Below are positions 7,312-15,157 of a DNA stretch of 19,139 nucleotides, piece after piece; the first letter of the stretch is position 1, and the number at the start of each line of letters is the position of its first letter. The notes beneath the pieces are model-generated. The model made no database searches and was not told the DNA's origin. It saw nothing but the letters and a program-made list of their open reading frames with translations. The stretch is from Phycisphaerales bacterium. Lineage in GTDB: Bacteria > Planctomycetota > Phycisphaerae > Tepidisphaerales > Tepidisphaeraceae. Location: contig PMAK01000092.1 of NCBI GenBank assembly GCA_003153655.1, positions 775 through 19,913 of the forward strand, read 5' to 3'. A program made the position numbers and the translations under genes.

Positions 7312-8283
7312 ATGTCGAATTTTGGTAAAGCACGCGTCGCTACCCGCCGAGCCATTATGGCTGCGGGAGTCCTCGCGGCTGCGTCTTCATATTCCGCCTT
7401 CGGTGGAATTGTTACAGGGACCTTCACCTCGCCACTCACTACCGGCTTGGTTCTGTCGGCGGATATTAATGGCGGCGTCATTGCCTCCAATAACTCCACG
7501 ACGGAAGGGTCCAATGGACCTGCTTCCAGCCCAGTGCTGAGCGCTGATCCGTTTGGCGTGACCTGGTCCGCCTGGGGTGGCCCGACCAACACCAACGGCG
7601 ACGGCACCCAGTTGCCGAACAGCAATGCGTCGCCGACGGCGGCGGCATCGAGCATTAGCAAGACATTTGCCGGCGGCATCACCGCGACGCTCAGCGAAGC
7701 GGGCACTGCCTCCAACTACGGCACGGTCAGCAGCATCGAGTCGTTGAACGGCCGCGATCGCGGCACACCATCCGGTGCGGCGAACGATAACGATATGTTC
7801 CGGGACTTCGAATTTGCAGGCGCAGCCGGCTCGGCTATTCAGAGTACCAACTACCTCCAGCTTCAGGTCGGCGGCCTAGCGGCATCTACTTCTTACGAGA
7901 TCGCCCTCTATTCGTTTGACACCACGGGATCGCATTCGATGAACTGGACGGCCACGGCGCCGACTTCCAACCTGTCGAACGGTGGGCATCTTGGCTACAA
8001 CCCCGATCCGACGGATGTCTTCACGGCTCCGGCTGATGAACAGACGATCACCTGGACGAGCGGTGGCGCGAATCCGGCTCCAGCCGAATTCACAATCACC
8101 AGCAGTGCCACAGGCAGCCTTACTGTTTGGGGCTGGGGCGGCAACGGCATCACCGGCAGCCAAAACTCCGACACGTCGTACCTCAACGGCTTCCAGATCG
8201 CGGCTGTTCCAGAGCCCACCACCCTCGGCCTTATCGGCGTGGCTGGTTTCGGGCTGATGGCACGTCGCCGTCGGCAGGCTTAA
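7312..8283 (+). CDS. PEP-CTERM surface-anchored protein
   Basis: The 323-residue product starts at ATG 7312, placed by GGAGGG 7 bases upstream; an in-frame open region reaching back to 7159 would take in the promoter and operator. The N-terminus is a signal peptide (MSNFGKARVATRRAIMAAGV, cleavage near residue 31 after SAFG). The C-terminus is a textbook PEP-CTERM tail: VPEP, a hydrophobic stretch (LGLIGVAGFGLMA) and a basic end (RRRRQA). PEP-CTERM proteins are processed by an exosortase and end up at the cell surface or in extracellular matrix. The middle is Gly/Ser/Thr/Asn-rich with FRDFEFA, LQVGGLAASTSYEIALYSFD and MNWTATAP, suggesting a beta-sandwich; carbohydrate binding is possible but unproven. 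A strong terminator follows it, so it is a single-gene unit under the shared operator. Confidence 0.9.
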   Translation: MSNFGKARVATRRAIMAAGVLAAASSYSAFGGIVTGTFTSPLTTGLVLSADINGGVIASNNSTTEGSNGPASSPVLSADPFGVTWSAWGGPTNTNGDGTQLPNSNASPTAAASSISKTFAGGITATLSEAGTASNYGTVSSIESLNGRDRGTPSGAANDNDMFRDFEFAGAAGSAIQSTNYLQLQVGGLAASTSYEIALYSFDTTGSHSMNWTATAPTSNLSNGGHLGYNPDPTDVFTAPADEQTITWTSGGANPAPAEFTITSSATGSLTVWGWGGNGITGSQNSDTSYLNGFQIAAVPEPTTLGLIGVAGFGLMARRRRQA

Positions 8284-8323
8284 GTCATAAGTTTGGTTTC
8301 TGAGCTTTCAGTCCATAAAGTCA

Positions 8324-8371
8324 CGACGCCAGCAGTAAGCCTCCTCTTGCTGCTGGCGTCGCGGCGCTTTT
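8324..8371 (+). terminator. Rho-independent-type terminator after the PEP-CTERM gene
   Basis: A perfect 12-bp stem, CGACGCCAGCAG (8324-8335) with CTGCTGGCGTCG (8350-8361), has a 14-base loop. It is followed by CGGCGCTTTT; the T run is short. Confidence 0.75.
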
Positions 8372-8431
8372 GAACCTGGCATTTCCTCAGGGTGTTCCCG
8401 GCCTATGGCTCAGAACCGCTGCGCATTTCCC

Positions 8432-8459
8432 TTGACGCGGAACGAATCGATATTAAGTT
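8432..8459 (+). promoter_or_regulatory. Probable promoter of the ABC transporter operon
   Basis: TTGACG (8432-8437), a 16-base spacer and TAAGTT (8454-8459) end 2 bases before the operator. The boxes are weaker than at 7159 but the layout is the same. Confidence 0.5.
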
Positions 8460-8461
8460 AA

Positions 8462-8473
8462 GTAAACGGTTAC
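8462..8473. promoter_or_regulatory. LacI-type operator, copy 6 (GTAAACGGTTAC)
   Basis: It precedes the ABC transporter operon by 216 bases and follows a TTGACG-16-TAAGTT promoter. Confidence 0.85.
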
Positions 8474-8689
8474 TCAGCCCAGCGGGCGGTTCGGCGGCAT
8501 TTGAGTTGGACGGGTCTATTGGCGTCGTTTTTCCTCGGAAGCCTGCGGCCGTTCCAGGCTTGTTCGATGTCAGAGCGCCTTTTGCAATGTTGGTAACCAA
8601 TCCTTAGGTTCGATGCGCGTTCGCCAGTTTTCCCCCATGGCTTCGACGACTTTAATTGGACCGAAATTGATCGACCGGGCGATATCACC

Positions 8690-10090
8690 ATGAAGTTTCC
8701 TTACGGTCCCGCGCCGTTGGCGATCCTCATCATCGCAGTGCTGACGGGAATTGCGCTGGCCGTTTGGGGTCCGCTTTCGCACGCGCCTGATTATCGACCG
8801 CCGGATCTTGTCCTTGCGACCTTCGTTCCCGAACAAGCGGAGGTCTATCACAACGCAATCCCGGAATTCGAAAAGCAAAATAACTGCAAGATTGAAATCG
8901 AGCTCGTCGATCAGAACGCGCTGCAAAGCCGGCTGCAATCCGCCCTCCAGGTCGGCGCGGATGTGCCGGATATGGTCGAGTTGATGTACGGCACCATGGG
9001 CGTCTTTACCAAGGGGCCGCTGGAAGATGTCGGGCTTGTCGATCTGACGGACAAGATTAAGGCCAGCGGTCTTTATGATCGACTGGTCACCAATCGACTT
9101 TCCAAATGGTCATCCCGCGGACATGTATTTGCGTTGCCGCATGACGTTCATCCCGTGCTTTTGTGTTATCGCCGCGATTTGATGGAGCAGCTGGGGATCG
9201 ACATAAACAAGCTGACAACGTGGGAAGAATTTTCCCGCGTAGGCCGCGAGGTCGTAAAAAAAACGATGCGGCCCGATGGCGTTCCCGAGCACTACATGAT
9301 CGATATGCAGTCGGACGGCAATGACACGCTCATTCTGCTGCTGCTGCAGCACGGAGTCGGATTGTTCGATGCCGCGGGAAATGTGACGTTCGATAGCCCC
9401 GCGGCTCTTGATGTCGTCTGCTGGTATGTCAAACAAGTAGAAGGCCCGACCCGTATTTCATTTCCATGCGGAGAAGGGCAGAACTTTGCCAAGGCGATGA
9501 TTGATGGATTGTGTCTGTTCTATTTTTGCCCGGATTGGCGGGCCAATCGGATTGAATTGGAAATTCCCAGCCTGTCCGGCAAACTCGCGCTGATGCCGAT
9601 GCCCGCGTGGGAACCCGGCGGCTTGCGCACCAGCACGTGGGGCGGCGCGGGGCTGGCATTTACCAAACAATGCCGCAATTTTGATCTCGCCTGGAAGCTG
9701 GCGATGTATCTTTATTATGATCGGGCGCAGCTGGGTCCGCGGTATGCGGTCACTCATATTCTCCCGCCGCTGAAGTCCGCGTGGGATTTGCCGCAGCTCT
9801 CCGAATCGAGCCCGTTTTACAGCAACCAGTCTTTGGGCAAAGTTTACTCGGCGATGGCGCCTTTCGTGCCGGAAGAACATGACTTCGCATACAACACGAT
9901 TGCCAATGGCAAGCTCTCCGAAGCGTTCACGAACGCCTCGTATTATTACAAGGTTCATGGAGAAGACGGCCTGCGGGAATATGCGCGCGCGGAATTGAAA
10001 CGCTGCGCGGATCATGTTCGGCTTGTCATGGCGCGAAATGTCTTCTTGAAGCCGCAGCCCGCGCAGGTTTCGGAGGCATCGGGCAAATGA
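8690..10090 (+). CDS. ABC transporter sugar-binding protein (family 1 extracellular solute-binding)
   Basis: The 466-residue product has a hydrophobic N-terminal segment at residues about 9-25 (PLAILIIAVLTGIALAVW) that can be a signal peptide or an uncleaved anchor. No lipobox Cys follows it, although many binding proteins of this class are lipoproteins. The mature part reads as a family 1 binding protein: EFEKQNNCKIEIELVD early on, GADVPDMVEL, FALPHDVHPVLLCYRRD, and TWGGAGLAFTKQCRNFDLAW late. It should capture an oligosaccharide outside the inner membrane and hand it to the two permeases that follow; xylo-oligosaccharide is inferred from the locus. The ribosome site before the ATG is weak, but the frame upstream (open only back to 8597) offers no better start. 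The stop overlaps the next gene by ATGA. Confidence 0.88.
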   Translation: MKFPYGPAPLAILIIAVLTGIALAVWGPLSHAPDYRPPDLVLATFVPEQAEVYHNAIPEFEKQNNCKIEIELVDQNALQSRLQSALQVGADVPDMVELMYGTMGVFTKGPLEDVGLVDLTDKIKASGLYDRLVTNRLSKWSSRGHVFALPHDVHPVLLCYRRDLMEQLGIDINKLTTWEEFSRVGREVVKKTMRPDGVPEHYMIDMQSDGNDTLILLLLQHGVGLFDAAGNVTFDSPAALDVVCWYVKQVEGPTRISFPCGEGQNFAKAMIDGLCLFYFCPDWRANRIELEIPSLSGKLALMPMPAWEPGGLRTSTWGGAGLAFTKQCRNFDLAWKLAMYLYYDRAQLGPRYAVTHILPPLKSAWDLPQLSESSPFYSNQSLGKVYSAMAPFVPEEHDFAYNTIANGKLSEAFTNASYYYKVHGEDGLREYARAELKRCADHVRLVMARNVFLKPQPAQVSEASGK

Positions 10091-11019
10091 GTGAATCATC
10101 AATCGCCAAACGCGCGCCGATCGGCTGGAGGCTTCGCAGCCGCAGTACGCCGTATGTTTTTCTCTTTCCCTATGTGGCTATCAACCTGGTCTTTTTTCTC
10201 CTTCCGCTGATTTACGCGACGGTCCTCGCGTTTTATCAAACCAATGGCCCCGCTCGCCGCGCTTATGTGGGCTGGAGCAACTTCACTTTCGTTCTGAAAG
10301 ATGCTGATTTTCACAAAGCACTATGGAACACGACGATCTTTGCGATCTTCTCCATTGGCTTGCAGCTTCCGCTGAGCCTCGGGCTGGCAATGCTGCTGAA
10401 CGCGAAGAACGACCGTTTTAAGGGAATTTTTCGGCTTGCGATTTTCGCGCCAAATCTGGTCGGGCAGGTTTTCGTGGGTGTTATATTCTCGGTGTTGTTC
10501 ACGCCCCGCTACGGATTATTCAACCGGGGTCTTCAGGCGTTAACAGGGTGGGGGCTGGAGCAGCAATGGCTCGGGGATTCCAAGCTGGTCATGCCCGCCA
10601 TCATTATTGCGGCGATGTGGATGTACGTTGGGTTCAACATGATTTATTTTCTGGCTGCGCTGCAGAACGTCGATCAAAATCTGATCGAAGCGGCGAAAAT
10701 CGACGGCGCCGGCCCGGGTAATATTTTCTTGAACGTCATCGTTCCCGCCATCGCGCCGGTGGCCACCTTTGTCGTTGTCACCAGCACGATCGGGTCTTAT
10801 CAGCTTTTTGAGCTTCCATATAATATGCTTAAGAATAACGGCGGGGGGTATGGTCCCAGCAATAGCGGGCTAACCATCGTGGGTTATCTGTATCAAAACG
10901 CGTTTACGAATGGTGATCTTGGGACCGGCGCAGCCGTGGGTTGGCTGCTGACATTCATCATTCTCATCATCAGTCTGGTGCAAATCCGAATCGTCGGCAG
11001 CGTGGGGAGCGAAATATGA
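10087..11019 (+). CDS. ABC sugar transporter permease, MalF/UgpA type
   Basis: The 310-residue product has about six transmembrane segments, the first at residues about 21-42 (PYVFLFPYVAINLVFFLLPL). The EAA loop that contacts the ATPase is visible near residue 203 (EAAKIDGAGPGNIFLNVIVP). The length and N-terminal FLFPY motif match the first permease of carbohydrate-uptake type 1 importers. The ATG overlaps the binding-protein stop by ATGA, with GGAGG 10 bases upstream; its own stop overlaps the next ATG in the same way, so translation of the three genes is probably coupled. Confidence 0.92.
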   Translation: MSESSIAKRAPIGWRLRSRSTPYVFLFPYVAINLVFFLLPLIYATVLAFYQTNGPARRAYVGWSNFTFVLKDADFHKALWNTTIFAIFSIGLQLPLSLGLAMLLNAKNDRFKGIFRLAIFAPNLVGQVFVGVIFSVLFTPRYGLFNRGLQALTGWGLEQQWLGDSKLVMPAIIIAAMWMYVGFNMIYFLAALQNVDQNLIEAAKIDGAGPGNIFLNVIVPAIAPVATFVVVTSTIGSYQLFELPYNMLKNNGGGYGPSNSGLTIVGYLYQNAFTNGDLGTGAAVGWLLTFIILIISLVQIRIVGSVGSEI

Positions 11020-11936
11020 ACTCGCTGCAGATTTTTGTGCTCGTTCTCGCAGCGCTCTTTATTTTGCTCTTGCCGTTTTCGCGCACCATCGCTTTCAAAT
11101 ACGGCCGCTTCGTTTTGCTTCTGTTCGTCGGGACAGTAATGCTTATGCCATTTGTGTGGCTCATCTGCTCCGCGTTCAAATCGACGGATGCGATGAGCCA
11201 ATATTCATTTCTTCCCCCGGTTTCAAAGATATCCAGTGAGACAATCAACCTGGGCAATTTTCATACGCTGTTGGCTCCGGAATCCACGGTTCAGGGGCCG
11301 GTCACATTTTGGCGCTATCTCACCAATTCGCTCTTCCTGGCTTCGACTCTCACTATCGTCTCGCTATTTTTCAGTTCGCTCGGGGGGTATGCACTGGCCA
11401 AACATCGTTTTGCTGGCCGGAACCTTTTCATGATTTACATGCTGGCATCAATGACCATTCCGGGCGTCGTTTTGCTCGCGCCGAACTTCGCGGTCATATG
11501 GCGGCTGGGCTGGATGGATACTTACAAAGCCCTCATCGTGCCCGGGGCGGTGGGGGCGTTCGGCATTTTTCTGTTTCGGCAGGCGATGCTTAGCGTTCCG
11601 AATGAGCTTATTGAAGCGGCGAGAATCGATGGGTGCAGCGAGTTCCGAATCTATCTGCAGTTGATCATGCCCCTAGTGAGGCCCATGAGCGGGGCGTTTT
11701 GCCTGATCAGCTTCATGGGCGCTTGGAACGCATTTTTAGCCCCCAATATCTTCCTACAGAGCCAGAGTAAGCTAACGTTGCCGGTTGTTTTGAATCAGTA
11801 CATGGGTACGTATGTGCAGCATTACGGCGTCTTTTTAGCCGGCACGCTACTGGCGATGATCCCGCCGGCAATTCTCTTCTTTTCGCTCCAAAAGGAGTTT
11901 ATTTCCGGTCTTACCAGCGGTGCTGTAAAGCAATAA
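11016..11936 (+). CDS. ABC sugar transporter permease, MalG/UgpE type
   Basis: The product is 306 residues from ATG 11016, chosen because it overlaps the previous stop (ATGA) and has GGGGAG just upstream; a longer in-frame start at 10941 lies inside the previous gene. It has the usual second-permease layout: an early segment ending MPFVWLICSAFKS, SLGGYALAKHRFAGRN, and the EAA loop EAARIDGCSEFRIYLQLIMP. The C-terminus SLQKEFISGLTSGAVK is close to the common MalG-type ending. No ATPase gene follows, so the importer must share an ATPase encoded elsewhere, as is common for this transporter class. Confidence 0.92.
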   Translation: MNSLQIFVLVLAALFILLLPFSRTIAFKYGRFVLLLFVGTVMLMPFVWLICSAFKSTDAMSQYSFLPPVSKISSETINLGNFHTLLAPESTVQGPVTFWRYLTNSLFLASTLTIVSLFFSSLGGYALAKHRFAGRNLFMIYMLASMTIPGVVLLAPNFAVIWRLGWMDTYKALIVPGAVGAFGIFLFRQAMLSVPNELIEAARIDGCSEFRIYLQLIMPLVRPMSGAFCLISFMGAWNAFLAPNIFLQSQSKLTLPVVLNQYMGTYVQHYGVFLAGTLLAMIPPAILFFSLQKEFISGLTSGAVKQ

Positions 11937-12015
11937 ATTGCTTCGCCGGGCCGGCTTCTTGCAAGCGATTTTACTTTCCTTGAAAGCAAAACTCGCTAAA
12001 ATGGAAATCGACTAA

Positions 12016-12027
12016 GTAAACGTTTAC
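12016..12027. promoter_or_regulatory. LacI-type operator, copy 7 (GTAAACGTTTAC)
   Basis: A perfect palindrome ending 13 bases before the GTG start of the GH52 gene. A TAAAAT at 11997-12002 could be the -10 box, with only a poor -35 candidate (TTTCCT, 11975-11980). A repressor bound here would block both transcription and access to the start codon. Confidence 0.88.
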
Positions 12028-12040
12028 CAAGAAAGCGACT

Positions 12041-14320
12041 GTGGGTAGCGAATTGTTGCCATTTGCGGGGAATATCAATTTTAACGCTCAGCACGCCCCA
12101 ATGGGGGCTTATATGAGCTTTACGTGCGGCCATTTCAACAGTGGCGGCGGGATTGGAATCGAAATTGGAAAGCCCGCGAGCCAAAACCTTTATATCGGGG
12201 TTAAGGATGGACGTCGCGCATCCTCGCAGCCCATCCGGTGCCTTCCCTTTTTCAAGGGGGGATCTGAGCTCCACGTGCCGGCCTCTTCATATGAGATAGA
12301 GGAGAGTGTTTTGGCGGCACCGCGCCAGTCGCTCCAGACATATGGCGCGGATCAGATTCGTCGTTTTTTTGGGTGGGGTTCGGATACTTGGCAGACGCCG
12401 GACTTCAAGTTCACCGTCTATAGTCCGTTCTCGCCGATTCCTGAGCCCAGCACGGATTCCGAAACTCTGAAGGCCTGCCTTCTTCCGGCGGTTATCGCCA
12501 CGCTTGAAGTTGATAACCGGCAGGGAACTGAGCCAAAGACGGCGGTCTTTGCCATCGATTTCGTTGAGCCCGGCGCGCGGATATTGGAATTTGACACTGC
12601 CGGCTCGGACCAAGGCAAGCTTGGCTTTGCCTGGCGGCGCAATATGGGCGTTCTTGGGCGAATCGAAAAGGATTCCGATCAGAGCGGAGGCGAGTTTCTT
12701 GCAATCCAGCGATGGCTCGTCGCCGAGGCATTGACTGATCCCAATCCGATTCACGCACTCGGCACCTGTGCGGGGCTTGCGATGGAAGTGCCGGCGGGAG
12801 TCAAAAAGACGCTTGTACTGGCCATCGGCGTTCATCTTGATGGGACGGTGACGACCGGCCTTGAGGGGCGCTATTACTATACGCGCTATTACACGAATTT
12901 GGATGAAGTATTAGCCGCCGCCCTCGATCGGGCTGCTGATCTCCAGACTAGCTCCGCGGTCTTGGACCAGCGGCTGGTCGATTCCGGGCTCTCAACCGAT
13001 CAGCAGTTTCTCATCGCCCATGGAACCCGCGGCTATTACGGCAGCACGCAGTTGCTCGATGTGGGCGGCGAGCCACTTTGGATCGTCAACGAGGGCGAAT
13101 ACTGCATGATGAATACCCTCGACTTGTCGGTGGATCATGCATTCTGGGAACTCAAGGATAATCCATGGGTTGTGCGAAATATACTGACCCATTTCGCCCG
13201 GCGATTCAGCTATCACGATCAGGTAAAAACACCGGGCGGTCAGTTGCGGCCCGGCGGAATTTCGTTTTGCCACGACATGGGGATCAACAATAACTTTTCC
13301 CCGCCGGGCAACAGCAGCTATGAGCTCGCGCATCTCAAGGGGTGCTTCTCGTACATGACGCAGGAGCAGCTTTGCAATTGGGTGCTGATGGCTGCCAGCT
13401 ATGTCGCCGCAACGCGGGATATCGACTGGCTGCTGGCCAACAAGCATCTGCTTGATGCATGCGCCCAAAGCATGCATGCTCGCGCAAACCAGCGCACGGG
13501 TTTGATGGCGTATGATTCGTCACGCTGCGTCGAGGGCAAGGAAATCACCACTTACGATTCTCTTGACGAATCCCTCGGCCAGGCCAGGGCCAATACTTAT
13601 CTGGGTACAAAATGCTGGGCCACATGGCTCGCGCTGGATTTTGTTTCGCGGCTGCGTTTCATGGCCGGGGACGTTCCAGCCGAGCCGGTTGCGTCGCTGA
13701 CCGAGCAACTGGCGGCCACTTTGATTTCATCAGCGACAGATGGATTAATCCCGGCCGTTCTGGAAAAGAATAATCCCGGCTTTCGCTCGCGCATATTGCC
13801 GGCGATTGAGGCGCTGATTTATCCGGCGTATTGGCTGTCCCTGATTCGCAACTGGCCGGCCGATCTGGCGGGTGATGCCGAGGAAATGCTCACACGCCAT
13901 CTGCAAGGTCCGCTGATTGATGTGTTGCGCCGGCATGTCCTGAAGCTGTTGACCGATCCACAAACCGCCAATATTTTCCCGGATGGTGGGCTGAAACTGT
14001 CCTCGACCTCGAACAATTCGTGGATGAGCAAGATCGCCATCGTTCAGTTCGTCGCCGAGTCGATTCTCCGCATTCAGGAGACCGACCCGCGAATTGCCGG
14101 CATCATGCGCAAGGCTGATGCGGCGCATGTGCGATGGCAAACGAATGGCAGCGGGTTCTGGGCGTGTTCGGATCAGTTCGTCAGCGGCGAGGCAAAGGGC
14201 AGCCGCTATTATCCGCGCATCATCACGGCCGCGTTGTGGCTGGAAGATTCCGCGAAATCCTGGCTTCCAACTGGATCCCCGGCGAAGTTTTCCCCAGCCG
14301 TTGCCAATCGGAAAGCGTAG
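12041..14320 (+). CDS. GH52 beta-xylosidase, cytoplasmic
   Basis: The 759-residue product matches what I know of family GH52, whose characterised members are beta-xylosidases. The N-terminus FNAQHAPMGAYMSFT corresponds to the family's FNAHHSPVGAF segment. The catalytic nucleophile segment is LWIVNEGEYCMMNTLDLSVD (Glu351 or Glu353), and the acid/base segment is EITTYDSLDESLGQAR (probably Asp506). Other conserved parts are GGISFCHDMG, LKGCFSYMT, FPDGGLKLSSTSNNSW, RKADAAHV and GSRYYPR. There is no signal peptide, so it should act in the cytoplasm on imported xylo-oligosaccharides, releasing xylose from non-reducing ends with retention. The start is a GTG with only a weak AAGAAAG upstream. The operator ends 13 bases before it. 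It lies 104 bases after the permease gene and may also be reached by read-through. Confidence 0.93.
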   Translation: MGSELLPFAGNINFNAQHAPMGAYMSFTCGHFNSGGGIGIEIGKPASQNLYIGVKDGRRASSQPIRCLPFFKGGSELHVPASSYEIEESVLAAPRQSLQTYGADQIRRFFGWGSDTWQTPDFKFTVYSPFSPIPEPSTDSETLKACLLPAVIATLEVDNRQGTEPKTAVFAIDFVEPGARILEFDTAGSDQGKLGFAWRRNMGVLGRIEKDSDQSGGEFLAIQRWLVAEALTDPNPIHALGTCAGLAMEVPAGVKKTLVLAIGVHLDGTVTTGLEGRYYYTRYYTNLDEVLAAALDRAADLQTSSAVLDQRLVDSGLSTDQQFLIAHGTRGYYGSTQLLDVGGEPLWIVNEGEYCMMNTLDLSVDHAFWELKDNPWVVRNILTHFARRFSYHDQVKTPGGQLRPGGISFCHDMGINNNFSPPGNSSYELAHLKGCFSYMTQEQLCNWVLMAASYVAATRDIDWLLANKHLLDACAQSMHARANQRTGLMAYDSSRCVEGKEITTYDSLDESLGQARANTYLGTKCWATWLALDFVSRLRFMAGDVPAEPVASLTEQLAATLISSATDGLIPAVLEKNNPGFRSRILPAIEALIYPAYWLSLIRNWPADLAGDAEEMLTRHLQGPLIDVLRRHVLKLLTDPQTANIFPDGGLKLSSTSNNSWMSKIAIVQFVAESILRIQETDPRIAGIMRKADAAHVRWQTNGSGFWACSDQFVSGEAKGSRYYPRIITAALWLEDSAKSWLPTGSPAKFSPAVANRKA

Positions 14321-14340
14321 TCCCATATTTTAACTGGAAC

Positions 14341-14952
14341 TCAGGCCGCCGCGGCGCGTAATCGCTTGAGTTGCAATCGCTGCATTTCAGCGCTGATCAG
14401 CTGCATCTTTTTGCGAGCGGCGGCGTTATTTTGGGGGACGAGAAAGCCATAGCGAAATTTGCCGGCGCCTCGTTCCTGAACGGTCTGGACGCGTGCAGTG
14501 GCTTCGAAAGTTTCGCCTTCGCCTGTGAGTCTGATCTTTACTACCGCGCCGAGGCTGAGTTTCTTCTTGGTGATCGCGGCAAAGCCTTCGGGGCTGATAT
14601 CAACGACCTGGCAACCCGGCTCTTTATCAACGTCAACAACAAACTCCGAGGTGACAAGAGAGACTCGGAAGGTCTGACGGCTCTCAGCGGAAACCGGCTC
14701 GCCGTTCCGGCGGAAACAAATCACGCATGGGTTGTTTGTGCGGATCTCGGTGACGATTGCTCCCTGCTGGAAGAATTTTCCGCGCACCTCGCAATAGGCG
14801 TTGACGTCGCCATTCACGGTTGGGGTGATCGATTCTTCGAATTCAGCCACGAAACTGGTGGCGTCGGATTCGACGACTTTACCGGGATGAAGAACACGTT
14901 TCTTCGACGGAGATGGGATCAAAAGATAAACGGCATTTCCAACAGCAAGCAT
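14341..14952 (-). CDS. PilZ-domain protein, probable cyclic-di-GMP receptor
   Basis: The product is 203 residues from ATG 14952, which has AGGAG 7 bases upstream; an in-frame extension to 15000 lacks a site. Residues 1-80 are a beta-rich N-terminal domain resembling the YcgR N-terminal fold. The PilZ domain follows with both ligand motifs intact: RQTFR (Arg92, Arg96; RxxxR) and DISPEG (Asp118, Ser120, Gly123; DxSxxG). The C-terminus is a basic helix rich in Lys, Arg and Ala. PilZ proteins bind cyclic-di-GMP and alter motility, surface polysaccharide or transcription. It converges with the GH52 gene with only 20 bases between them, and has no copy of the locus operator, so it is probably not part of the xylan regulon. 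Confidence 0.9.
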   Translation of the reverse strand: MLAVGNAVYLLIPSPSKKRVLHPGKVVESDATSFVAEFEESITPTVNGDVNAYCEVRGKFFQQGAIVTEIRTNNPCVICFRRNGEPVSAESRQTFRVSLVTSEFVVDVDKEPGCQVVDISPEGFAAITKKKLSLGAVVKIRLTGEGETFEATARVQTVQERGAGKFRYGFLVPQNNAAARKKMQLISAEMQRLQLKRLRAAAA

Positions 14953-15157
14953 CGTTAGTCTCCTCTTTCGTTTGGATAAGTAAAACGTTGTCAGCACCAC
15001 CGATTACACCACCCTTTTCAGGCCGGAGGTGTCCTCCAAACAACATGAGGCGTTGGAAGTATCGGCAATGTTGAATTGCTGTTGAATAAGGACTTTCCCG
15101 GATAGTGGCCCGAATCATGGAGCATCGAGATTATCGGCACCGAGATCTGATAGGTAG

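Larger units (their letters stand above)
8284..8689. other. Intergenic region: terminator, promoter, operator and long leader
   Basis: No gene is supported in these 406 bases. In order they hold the terminator of the PEP-CTERM gene, a possible promoter (8432-8459), the operator (8462-8473), and about 215 bases of leader before the binding-protein ATG. Small open frames in the leader on both strands have no ribosome site or recognisable product. Confidence 0.65.

Noticed and set aside
7336..7400. Twin-arginine (Tat) signal in the PEP-CTERM protein
   Set aside because: TRRAIMAAG lacks the rest of the Tat consensus, so an ordinary Sec signal is more likely.
11937..11970. GC-rich GCCGGGCCGGC after the second permease gene as a terminator
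   Set aside because: The stem can only close with a one-base loop or shrink to four pairs, and no T run follows at the right distance.
14980..14992. GTAAAACGTTGTC upstream of the PilZ gene as an eighth operator
   Set aside because: It has an extra base in one half and a mismatch in the other, while all seven accepted copies keep ten fixed bases.
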